In this document: positions 56,086-64,000 of the stretch, in pieces
Layout: every line of letters begins with the position of its first letter
How positions within the stretch are numbered: the first letter of the stretch is position 1
From: Ephemerocybe angulata
Lineage: Eukaryota > Basidiomycota > Agaricomycetes > Agaricales > Psathyrellaceae
Length of the DNA stretch: 64,000 nucleotides
Direction of reading: 5' to 3'
Assembly (NCBI GenBank): GCA_013368325.1
Contig: JAACJK010000120.1
Location: 124,001 to 188,000 of the forward strand
Notes under the pieces: model-generated
What the model was told of the DNA's origin: nothing
The model's database searches: none
The model's input: the letters and a program-made list of their open reading frames with translations, nothing else
Made by a program: the position numbers and the translations under genes

Positions 56086-57240
56086 TTAAAAATCCTTCAA
56101 CTTGGCTTTGAGGGCCTCAATCTCGGATTCGGGCATAGCGGAAAGGTCGAAGTCGTTGACGCGGGTGTACTGGGGAGGGGCAGTGGTGTCTTTGGCGAAT
56201 GGGGCAAAGGGCTTCTTGTTGGGGGACTTGCAGTCAGCAATCTTGTGTCCTTTGGCCTTGCAGTAGGCGCAGCTGACGTCGGGTACAGCCTGCCTGCAGG
56301 AGTCGGATCGGTGACCGGGTTTCCCACAAGTGTAGCAGATGAGAGGGGAGCGATTGCGATCTATGTCCATGGCGTTGGGGTCGCGAGCCGGGGTTGTGGC
56401 GTAGTGCGTGGGTCGATTGTTCTCCCTTGGAGTCCATCTCCTTTGGGTAGTCTGTTCGTTGTTCCGTTCCCCTTTTGATAGGCGGAACTGTCTGTCCAGG
56501 GTGCATGCCTTCTTGGCCCAATCATCCAGTGTCGTAGGCATCGGGATCAGTCCGTAGATCTTATCCCTGAGTGCCTTGTTCAGTCCTCGCTTGTACTCAG
56601 CAAGCATGGCCGGTTCGTTATATCCAGACTGGGTCGAGTATCCCTGGAAGAGGATAGTGTACTCTTCGCAGGTGGAGCTGCCTTGGACCAGGGTGCGCAT
56701 CTTGTCGATGGCGGCTTCCGAGACGTTCTGGATGACGAAGTGGCTGTTGAACGTAACGACGAATTGCTTCCAGTTCTTGAAGTAGGTTGGTTCGTCGGCT
56801 GTCGGTTCGTGGTTCCTCATGAAAGTTCTCTGGCTGTCTGCCCAATGACTAGCCATGTCGTTCGTTCCTCCTTTGATCTTGGAAAGGGCGAAAATGATCC
56901 GTTGCTTCGCGTCGTCGACTTCCATGATGTCGTAGTACATCTCTAGTTCTGCGATGAAGCCTCCTGCTCTTTCAGGAGCTCCATTGAATTCTTTCGGAGG
57001 GTCGGGTTTCAGTTTCTTGAGCGCAGAAGTGGCTCGTTGCTTGGCAAGTTCCTCGGCGAGTTGGGTCTGTCTTTGGGTGAGGACGGCCTGTTCGTCGGAG
57101 GCTGCAGCGAGGTTGGTTGCTGCAGTGGAGAGTTGTGTGGTGCTTCGGTCGAAGGTTGTTGCGAAGGAGGCGACGATGCTTCCAAGATTGGTCATAGTCG
57201 ATGCCAGGGTGGCCATAGCGGCTTGGAGGGCTTCTGCCAT
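56086..57240 (-). CDS. Gypsy 2 Gag
   Basis: 384 aa: an Ala/Thr-rich N-terminal helix, a capsid-like core (KEFNGAPERAGGFIAELE, then FKNWKQFVVTFNSHF and EYKRGLNKALRDKIYGL), a basic linker, and two zinc knuckles, CYTCGKPGHRSDSC and CAYCKAKGHKIADC. It would form the virus-like particle and bind the element RNA. The ATG lies about 570 nt inside the 5' LTR boundary, leaving a leader for the primer-binding site and packaging signal. Confidence 0.95.
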   Translation of the reverse strand: MAEALQAAMATLASTMTNLGSIVASFATTFDRSTTQLSTAATNLAAASDEQAVLTQRQTQLAEELAKQRATSALKKLKPDPPKEFNGAPERAGGFIAELEMYYDIMEVDDAKQRIIFALSKIKGGTNDMASHWADSQRTFMRNHEPTADEPTYFKNWKQFVVTFNSHFVIQNVSEAAIDKMRTLVQGSSTCEEYTILFQGYSTQSGYNEPAMLAEYKRGLNKALRDKIYGLIPMPTTLDDWAKKACTLDRQFRLSKGERNNEQTTQRRWTPRENNRPTHYATTPARDPNAMDIDRNRSPLICYTCGKPGHRSDSCRQAVPDVSCAYCKAKGHKIADCKSPNKKPFAPFAKDTTAPPQYTRVNDFDLSAMPESEIEALKAKLKDF

Positions 57241-57806
57241 GATAGGCGATGTGGGATAGGGGGTTGCTTGTGCGGATACTCGGTCCGATCCTATGCGTCA
57301 GGCTGCAGGATATACCGTACAGTCTACGCAATGCGATTTGCTTGAGGTCGTAGAGATCGAGTTGCTATCTCCGAGATGGCGACTCTTACGGAATGTGTCT
57401 ACGTAGACTAGAGTGACCGTTGACAAACTACAAAGGGCCTAATTGGGCAAGAGAAAAGGGGTAAAAGGGGAATTTGTAAACTAAGCCCGAGCCGTAGCTC
57501 TTGATCGCTCTGAGTACCGGTTACCAGGTCCTTAGCTTCCCGTTATCGAAGATCACAACGAACGGGGAAGATCAGAAGTCTGGGCCTCTCACAGTGGGGC
57601 TTCTACGCTACGTGCTTAAGACCTAAAGTCTCGCGCTCTCCAAGGTGCTGCCTCCTACAGAGGGGCGTTGCTTGGGATAAAAGAGGATAATGTGAAAATG
57701 AGATAAAGGAACACACGCTTAGGCGCGGGCAAGGTTTGATGGTTGTTGAGAGTGGTGATGGCGTCGAGGATCGAGGTGATCGGCGACGAAAGAAGTCTTT
57801 AGCTAT

Positions 57807-58293
57807 TGTCAGCGAACGACCAGTCTGGTGCGCTGCTAACCCTAACTTAGGACAGAAGACGAGAGAGAGAGAAAAGAGATAAGAGAATCAAGGCGAGAGA
57901 CTTGTAGACAAGGCCGTGATATTGACCAGCTAAAGACTGGGGAAATACAGTGAGATCTACCTAGGTTATATACTGCTATGCTTCGTGACCGTGACGTGAC
58001 TATGGCTATACGAGGCTGTAATACTGTGCAGAAGCTGTGGAATGCTATGTAAGGAATGACCGTGTATGAGTCGAAGAGCTGTGCGAGTGCTGTGCATATG
58101 ATGTCATGCTGACTGATGCTGTGCCAGTCCCGTGATGTAGCAGGTGACCTGTGCATGTGATCGCACGTGCTGTGTCACGTGATCGAGACGCGCCTTGTAA
58201 ATAGTAGAGAAATGAAAGACAAGAAATAAAGGAAAAAGAAAAGAAAAGGAAAAGGAAAGGAAAAAGAATAAATAGATCATCCAGGTCGTAACA
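57807..58293 (-). repeat. 5' LTR of Gypsy 2
   Basis: 487 bp, identical to 51636-52122. The region 57241-57806 next to it is the untranslated leader. Confidence 0.95.
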
Positions 58294-59771
58294 TCATAGG
58301 ACGTATCGTCGCCTCCCCGAAACATGAACAGGTGCCGCAAACGGTCGACGGTGAGTTGGTCACCACACCAGTACACCAGCTGCGCTAACGCGAAGGCTTG
58401 CTTCTGAGCAGGTGTTGCCCAACCGAGCTGCTCAAGCTGCTTGTCAATCAGCTTGGCGTTGTCCTGATAGCTGGCCTCTGCAATGTTGGTCGTTTCGAGG
58501 AGATACTGTAGAGTAGTGTGGTCGTCACCGGTTGGAAGTTGATTAGCAGGAGTCGGGGGTTGGAGCGCAGGGTCGTTACGGTGCTTGTATGTTTTCAGGT
58601 TGAATTCGGGACTGTTGAGGAGGATACGGAGAATGATGTCGGCCATCTGCTGTTGAACACATGGATAGGATTTGTTTGCGAGGTCGGCAATGTCGGATTC
58701 GGTGAGGGGATTCTTCAGCCCTTCTACTCGTCTCTCCTTCAGCAACTGATTGATTCCTGTAGGCATTTTCAGGGCATCGCCACCGTCGCAGCAGTACCAT
58801 TCCCGAACTCGCCTTGATTATCAACCCTCTGGGAGAAGAGGCAGAAAGGGATGTTTATGTTGTCATAGGAGATAAGCCACGGGTACTCCTCCATCTTTTT
58901 GACGACCTCCTGCATGCACTCATTGGATATACGCTCTACGGCATCACAGGTCCACTTGTGGCTCATCGTGAGACCTATGGCATGCAGCGTGTCGAAGCCC
59001 TCGGCGGATATTCCACGGAATTTGAGGTAGATTGCAAGGAGCTTCTGAGTTCGGTTGTGATGGTGCGACTGCGTGTACGATATCATCCCAAGGATAGTAA
59101 GCGTGATCTATTGAGTGAATCAGTGTTTGAACCCAGGGCCAATCTAGTTTGACGACGCACCCTTTCCCTGTCCTTTCCCTTGCCGGTATTGAGTACAGCA
59201 TGAAGCAAGCGCCAAAGGGTCGGCGCCTTGCCACGCGCAATACCCTCGAGCTCCGTAAAAGTCAAGGCCGTCAACTTTGAAGCCGAGGTGTCGTCCTTGC
59301 TGCTGAGGTGTAGTTCGGGACCGAGCTCCTTGAGTTCCTGTTCTGTGACATTGATTACCGTCTGCACAGCGAATGCCTCCATCGTCTCTGTTGCGCCGGC
59401 CGGTCGTTTGATTGAGTGTGAAGAGCGTGGTTGCGAGCGCCAATGTTCAAGGATTTCAAGGAGTTCAGTGCTGCGAAGCAAGACGGTGCATTGCCATTGC
59501 ATAGTGGTGTCCTTGGTGCAAAACTCCAACAAAACTCATTCCCCCAGAACAGGGCATCAAGGAAGATTGGGAGGTCGATTCCGCAAGCTTGCATAGTGTA
59601 GACGACATTGGCGCACACCTTGTAGATGTCGACAGGTTTCATAAAGAAGTGTTTGGCTCATGTTGTACGTTGGTAGTGGTCTACAACAGTCGGCGTCAGT
59701 TCTTCTTGAGGCTGGTCATCGACGCCTTGCATGGGGGATGGGTCCCGTTCAGAATCTGTGTCCGTGTCTGA

Positions 59772-60168
59772 TAGACTGTCCGCGGTCAAGTTCGGAACTT
59801 TCCGAACCTGAACCGAACCTGAACTGAACCTGAGGTTCAGGTCCAGGTTCGGAAAAAATCCAGAATTTGGCCGAACCTGAACTTTTTTACGGGCGCTTAT
59901 TGGGCGCTCGAGTCATTGGGCAATCTGACGGGCCCCATTTCTCAGCGTGTATCTATCCGTTTGGCTTCGTTCTTTTTGCGTTCGGATAGCGTTTTAAATT
60001 ACGATTCAGAATATATAAAAATTTTCACCTAAAATTTAAAACTGGCCGAATTAGAAAATTTTGAAAAAGTTCAGGTTCGGGCTGGTCCCCGAACCGAACC
60101 TCAGGTTCAGGTTCAGGTTCAGGCCAAAATAGGCCGAACCTGAACCGAACCGGACCCCGGACAGTCTA
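59772..60168. mobile_element. Non-autonomous hAT-type element, 397 bp
   Basis: Terminal inverted repeat TAGACTGTCCG..CGGACAGTCTA, flanked by the 8-bp duplication GTGTCTGA (59764-59771 and 60169-60176). The inside is filled with direct and inverted copies of CCGAACCTGAAC and GGTTCAGGTTCGG near both ends, like subterminal binding sites, and an AT-rich middle with one GGGCGCTTA motif (59891-59899). No coding capacity. Confidence 0.9.
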
Positions 60169-60290
60169 GTGTCTGAAGCATAACCGGACGAGACCGACCA
60201 CTCGTCGTCCTCGAGTTCATCTCCTGAGGTGTGAATGTCGAGGTTGACATCTTCGAAAATGGGGTGGGTAGTGACTGCAGATGAGGCCAT

Positions 60291-60908
60291 GGTAGTTGTT
60301 TGAAAAATCGCCCCCTTGCAATGTCTTTCTTCAGTCCGACCTGAGACATCCCGCCTCAACCATAAACCGTTGACTCTATCTGTGCTTTATGTATACTCCA
60401 GAGCATAATAAACTATAATTTGGGCTGGAAAGGCATTTATATTGAAACTATGTACTTAACATGTGTTTAGATATAGTTCCTTCCTCAAGAATGTCTCTTA
60501 AACGACGAGAAGAGGCAATTAGGCGCGCGCCAGAGGGAGGGTGACTGCGACCGAAAGGGGGCGTGACGTGACGGTGTGACTGGAGGTAGTGATCGCGGGC
60601 CCAGACGTTGTAGCCTGTAGGAACCCTGGTGGCGATGCAGTCGCGGATTTCCTTGAAATCACACCAGGTTTGTTTCCTAAAACGGCAGGGGAACGAGACT
60701 ATTGTCGCTGTATAAACCGGGGTCCTATTATTGCGTTGGACTAAACCATTAATACATGTTTCGAGCCAATCAATAGTATATAGAGCATATAAGGGGGTCA
60801 CTCTTGGCCCAGGTAACCTCAGGTAACCTCTCTTTTTGAGTGAGGTAAGGTTACCGCATCCTTATACATTTGTCCTTGGCATGTATTACTACTGTTCGGA
60901 TCCCAATA
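60291..60908. other. Intergenic upstream of DUF6589 remnant
   Basis: Contains the former promoter region of the DUF6589 gene and a duplicated AGGTAACCTC string near 60812-60830. A 117-codon minus-strand frame (60801-60448) is unsupported. Confidence 0.35.
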
Positions 60909-62348
60909 CAGCCGTTTGCATATTGTTGTGAAAGTTCTGAAAGTTCGAATTTTGTCACGTGCCGGGGGCCCCCACCAAACAAACCCGATAAGATAGCGCA
61001 GAATCCTCCCCTCCTCCCACTCTAACCTTCTTAAATCCACCCATATGTATGTCTAGCTCCTATATAGGCACTATTTGTATTTATAATACCACTATCCTCC
61101 AAAGGAGGCCTTTACCAGAGCTTTATCTCAATCGAGGGGATGATCGGCCCAAGCTTTTGATGAAACTAGAATGAACCCGTGCTTCGCACGGATCCGAGGG
61201 TCAATAGCTAGGCAGCCTGGCCCTGTGCTTCGAAGAGTCGAGGCTGGAGCTTAGAAGATATGGTTTGTTTAAAAGGAATATATTAGCTGCGAAAATAGGT
61301 GGCCAGTCGTCGTGGACCTTCGGTCCACTCCTCCTAGCCCCCGTGGTATCTTGGAGTCGCAGGCACCCAGCGCCAGGCGTCTACAATCACTCTCGCCTCG
61401 TGAGTCGTGGTTAGTGATTAAACGGGGAATACATAATGGCGATTATCGTGCGGATTGGAGGGTCGATGGCTAGCTATTAGGCAGCGTGGCCCTGTGCTTC
61501 CCCGGTTGTATGATGATCTGAGTGGGCCAAACCCCCTTGAATCCCTTCGAAAGCTTGGATCTAGAGGGTAACAGTCCATTACTTACCCCAGTCAGATTGA
61601 ATTGAGACTTGTGTGCAGTCCCTACATTATGTCGGTGTTCTTTTCTCTCCACGCAGCCTTGTGGCCACAGCTGGACCGGGGTGTGGCTTCCACATGATTA
61701 GACGCCCAGGGCCCTGCCCAGCGCCAGTCGTAAGTTGCCCCGTGATATCATGAACCCGTATCTCATTTTTATCCCCGTAGTCTGAATCGTGCACCGTGTA
61801 AAGACCAAGGCACAAGATTGAATATCCATGGTCAGTCCTACTGTGCCCAAGAGTGACTCTGAGTCTATACCTGTCCCGGGAGGATGACACCGCGCCTCGC
61901 ACCTCAGTACATTTGTGGAGCTTCCCGTGGACTAACTTGAAGTAGTTCAGGAGAAACAACTTGATCGCCGTACTACTCCGGAAAGGGAATCTGGAATAGT
62001 GAGCCGAGCTAGACTGCACCAGAAATTTGAACTTTGTCCGGCAGATAACTTTTGAACTTATGGGGGCCTTCGTGAAATTACATGTTGATCTCGCATCTCC
62101 GACAAGCCCGGTACCCTTTCCTGGGCCCCATCGCCCATGCATTGCGCCTTCGAAAGGTCTTCGGATAACTGTAAACATGTATTATATACTCGACGATTAG
62201 CGTTTACTCATGAAACGAGCCTCAATCTCCCTTTGAACGGGCACCCTTCGCCTGCAAGCAATCTAATCGCTTTTGTTTGGTGGGGGCCTCCGGCACGTGA
62301 CAAATTTTTCGAACTTTCAGAACTTTCACAACAATATGCAAACGGCTG
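60909..62348. mobile_element. 1440-bp TA-flanked element, larger MITE relative
   Basis: Ends are CAGCCGTTTGCATATTGTTG on the left and its complement on the right, giving near-perfect TIRs of roughly 75 bp that contain GAAAGTTC, GTCACGTGCCGG and CCCCCACCAAAC. TA flanks both ends (60907-60908 and 62349-62350). The first 14 bases and the CACGTG block are shared with the 487-bp MITE at 40826. The interior has no transposase; it contains a CCGTGC-TTC-GCACGG hairpin near 61168 and two related blocks ending GGCCCTGTGCTTC (about 61199-61231 and 61461-61499). Confidence 0.78.
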
Positions 62349-63743
62349 TAGCACACTTTTCGGTACCCGCTGCGTGTGAGAGAGTCTAGATAGGTGTCGG
62401 GTACTTCCAAATTGGGTAAGGGATGCGTGTGTGCCTTGTATCGACACTGGTTCACGCATATTGATGCATATAAGTGCCTGAATGTGCTCTGGGGGTACAT
62501 ATTATTGGTCTGAAGGGCGCTGTGCCTCAGACTAGCCAGTGATGGCCAGCCCAGCATGAGATTAAGGATGGGAAGTGAGTCAGTATCTTTTCCAAGTTTA
62601 TAACATATCCCGAAGCAATTCAGTTGCATTACTGTAGCTAATAATGTGTATAAACTATTAAAACCAGTCCGAGGCACACCTGTTCCCTATCTGCTGAGGT
62701 ATCTCGCATCCGAACTTCCCTCGCATAGGCGCTCGCACAAGATCCCAGCCGCGGCTGATGGCATTGCCATATTTGGCTCGAAATTTCCGGCGGTTGCCTC
62801 CTTTGGGCGCGCGCGACTGCATTTCGCGCGGCGGCTTCACGGACGTCCCCTGCATTGACCATCCTGCCCAGAAAAGGACGAGGAGGACCATCGAGATCGT
62901 CACGTGGGGTTAGACGAGGTTAACCGGTAACCTTTTCGACTTGTCATTCAATACTATTAACAATCGGGCAAAACTAATGTTTAACCTGCGTCAGCGCAGC
63001 CCACCACACGTTAATCTTTTCTCGCATGGCTAACGTCAATGTGACGGAGTGGTTCTCGAGAAGCAGGCAAACCATGCTTTGCGGATTGTGTGGGCTCGGC
63101 CTGGTCTTGGTTGCGGTGCAGAGTGATGGTGAAGATCTCCGAGTTAGAGAGAGCGATCTTAGTCGCACTCGCAGCACTTCCGCAATGCCGACTAGGTATA
63201 CAACAATCACAAGTTAACATCAAAGATCCGCTTTTGCAAAGCTAACTAGGATCCTTCGTTTTAACTGCACTTCCGTAATGCCGACTCGGTACAGAACAAT
63301 CGCGAGTTAACATCAAAGATCCGCTTTCGCAAAGCTAGGTAGGATAACTGCTCGTTGCGTTAACTTTGAGTTCGTCTTGTCACGGCTATAACCAGGGCTC
63401 ATCTCTATTTGTAAAATCGCTTGGCCCCCGGCGATATCATAGGAGACTATCAATTCCTTTAGTAAGTCATGTTCAGTCTGAGAAAAAAGTCGACTAATAT
63501 TAATGTATCTGTTGGAATGTGTCATCCCCGCCGTATTATCTCCAGCACCGTGAATGATTGAGGACGGAGGTCCTAGCCTCGTCGCCCCTGGCAGGCGCGC
63601 CGGCTTCTCTTTATCAGTGGCGTCGCCTCGCAGAATTGATGGTAATTTTGATACATCTATCTTTCGCTATGTGGTCGTCGTACTGTATTCTCTGGAATCA
63701 GTAAAAAGCTTCGCTGGAAAATATTACAGATTTTATAGCGTAC
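62349..63743. other. Intergenic at right side
   Basis: No gene recognised apart from the tandem repeat at 63174-63345 and the unresolved 3' end of the secreted protein gene, whose last exon should start left of 63744. Confidence 0.4.
63174..63345. repeat. Two-copy tandem repeat, 93-bp period
   Basis: Units 63174-63252 and 63267-63345 both run from GCACTTCCG(C/T)AATGCCGACT through GTTAACATCAAAGATCCGCT to (A/G)GTAGGAT- or CTAGGAT-like ends, with scattered substitutions. The pattern of CGACT, GTTAACAT and CAAAGAT is kept. Confidence 0.85.
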
Positions 63744-63944
63744 ATCGGCATAGCTGGGGAAGGTGTACCCGCATCCGGCGCAATACTTGGTATATTGAAG
63801 TCCACTTGGCTTGGGATTTGGGCGTGTTCCTTTGGCCCGGCGATCCAGTCGTCCTGATAGCTCTTCAATGAGCTCCCTGGTGCTGAGAGAGTCCAGCATT
63901 TCCCGCTGCTCCAGGAAGTATCCAATATCGCGTGCATCCAGTTC
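63744..63944 (-). CDS. Partial small secreted protein, second family member
   Basis: One internal exon (63944-63744) is bounded by a TTGACAG acceptor and a GTACGC donor, 67 codons. It encodes ELDARDIGYFLEQREMLDS, then LSTRELIEELSGRLDRRAKG and YCAGCGYTFPSYAD. It aligns with exon 2 of the gene at 36447-36889 (FDARD.., STRNLIYELSSRLEARGG, CFHC..F). The signal-peptide exon should lie beyond base 64000 and the last exon left of 63744; two acceptors near 63700-63715 are possible. Function unknown. Confidence 0.6.
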
Positions 63945-64000
63945 CTGTCAATTAGAATGTTAAAGCCATTCCTCCACGAGCATCGTATATAGAAAGGACA

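Larger units (their letters stand above)
51636..58293 (-). mobile_element. Ty3/Gypsy chromovirus-type retrotransposon 2, intact
   Basis: 6658 bp with two 487-bp LTRs (51636-52122 and 57807-58293) that I find identical base for base, flanked by the 5-bp target duplication TCATA (51631-51635 and 58294-58298). Order on the minus strand is 5' LTR, gag, pol, purine-rich tract (complement of 52123-52138, a run of G), 3' LTR. Both open frames are unbroken, so it is a candidate for current activity. Confidence 0.96.
51290..60290 (-). pseudogene. DUF6589 gene broken by three transposons
   Basis: Coding pieces on the minus strand: 60290-60169 (acidic N-terminus MASSAVTTHPIFED), 59771-58294 and 51635-51290. 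Landmarks include PWLISYDNINIPF, then DNQGEFGNGTAATV, RLRHLFMFRGGDDTSY, MAYTISLHKQYLGMERGRGL, LLNRKGLAKV and MRASSEAMDRL, the order I recall for agaricomycete DUF6589 proteins. A hAT-type short element (59772-60168) splits the 5' exon and Gypsy 2 (51636-58293) splits the middle; both have clean target duplications. The 3' end is lost at the Gypsy 1 junction. A frame break near 58770, between GTAATVAMP and the next block, adds to the damage. The family is multicopy and of unknown function. Confidence 0.82.

Noticed and set aside
61627..62178. 183-codon minus-strand frame inside the 1440-bp element
   Set aside because: No DDE or zinc-finger motif and no similarity to a transposase; probably chance.

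Overview
The window is nuclear DNA of a filamentous basidiomycete (Agaricomycetes). Nearly every gene is split by 48-75 nt GT..AG introns, tRNA genes carry introns after position 37, and the gene families are typical of mushroom-forming fungi: giant TPR-CHAT proteins, EstB-like serine hydrolases, ricin-type lectins, DUF1996, DUF6589 and chromodomain Ty3/Gypsy elements. Expanded TPR-CHAT and ricin-lectin families would fit Rhizoctonia/Ceratobasidium (Cantharellales), but that placement is inference. Exon coordinates below were worked out by eye from splice sites, frame and paralogue alignment.

Layout. 1-2.5 kb: gene-poor, with two identical tRNA-Lys(CTT) genes as a head-on inverted repeat. 2.5-22.5 kb: the gene-rich core. 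A TPR-CHAT gene and an SxxK hydrolase gene face each other tail to tail (2478-7802), and the same pair in the same arrangement recurs at 17099-22450. Between the pairs lie a PAP2 phosphatase and two tandem paralogues of a family I do not recognise. 23-32 kb: two inverted tRNA-Glu(CTC) genes, an ER-type FKBP without its 80s loop, a DUF1996 protein with a 12-nt exon, and an inverted pair of ricin-type lectin genes. 33-41.5 kb: a segmental duplication carrying a small gene with an NLR-like His-rich segment, a frameshifted NACHT remnant, a small secreted protein gene, and a TA-flanked MITE that interrupts only one copy of the duplication. 42-60.3 kb: nested transposons. These are LTR-like repeats around a hAT transposase fragment, a decayed Gypsy element, and an intact Gypsy element with identical LTRs that, together with a hAT-type short element, has split a DUF6589 gene. 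60.9-64 kb: a larger relative of the MITE, a tandem repeat, and the edge of a second small secreted protein gene.

How the genes may work together: only the duplicated TPR-CHAT/hydrolase pair suggests a functional unit, possibly signal-dependent proteolysis plus a secondary hydrolase. The NACHT remnant and its small neighbours hint at a region once used by NLR-type immunity genes. Both statements are inference.
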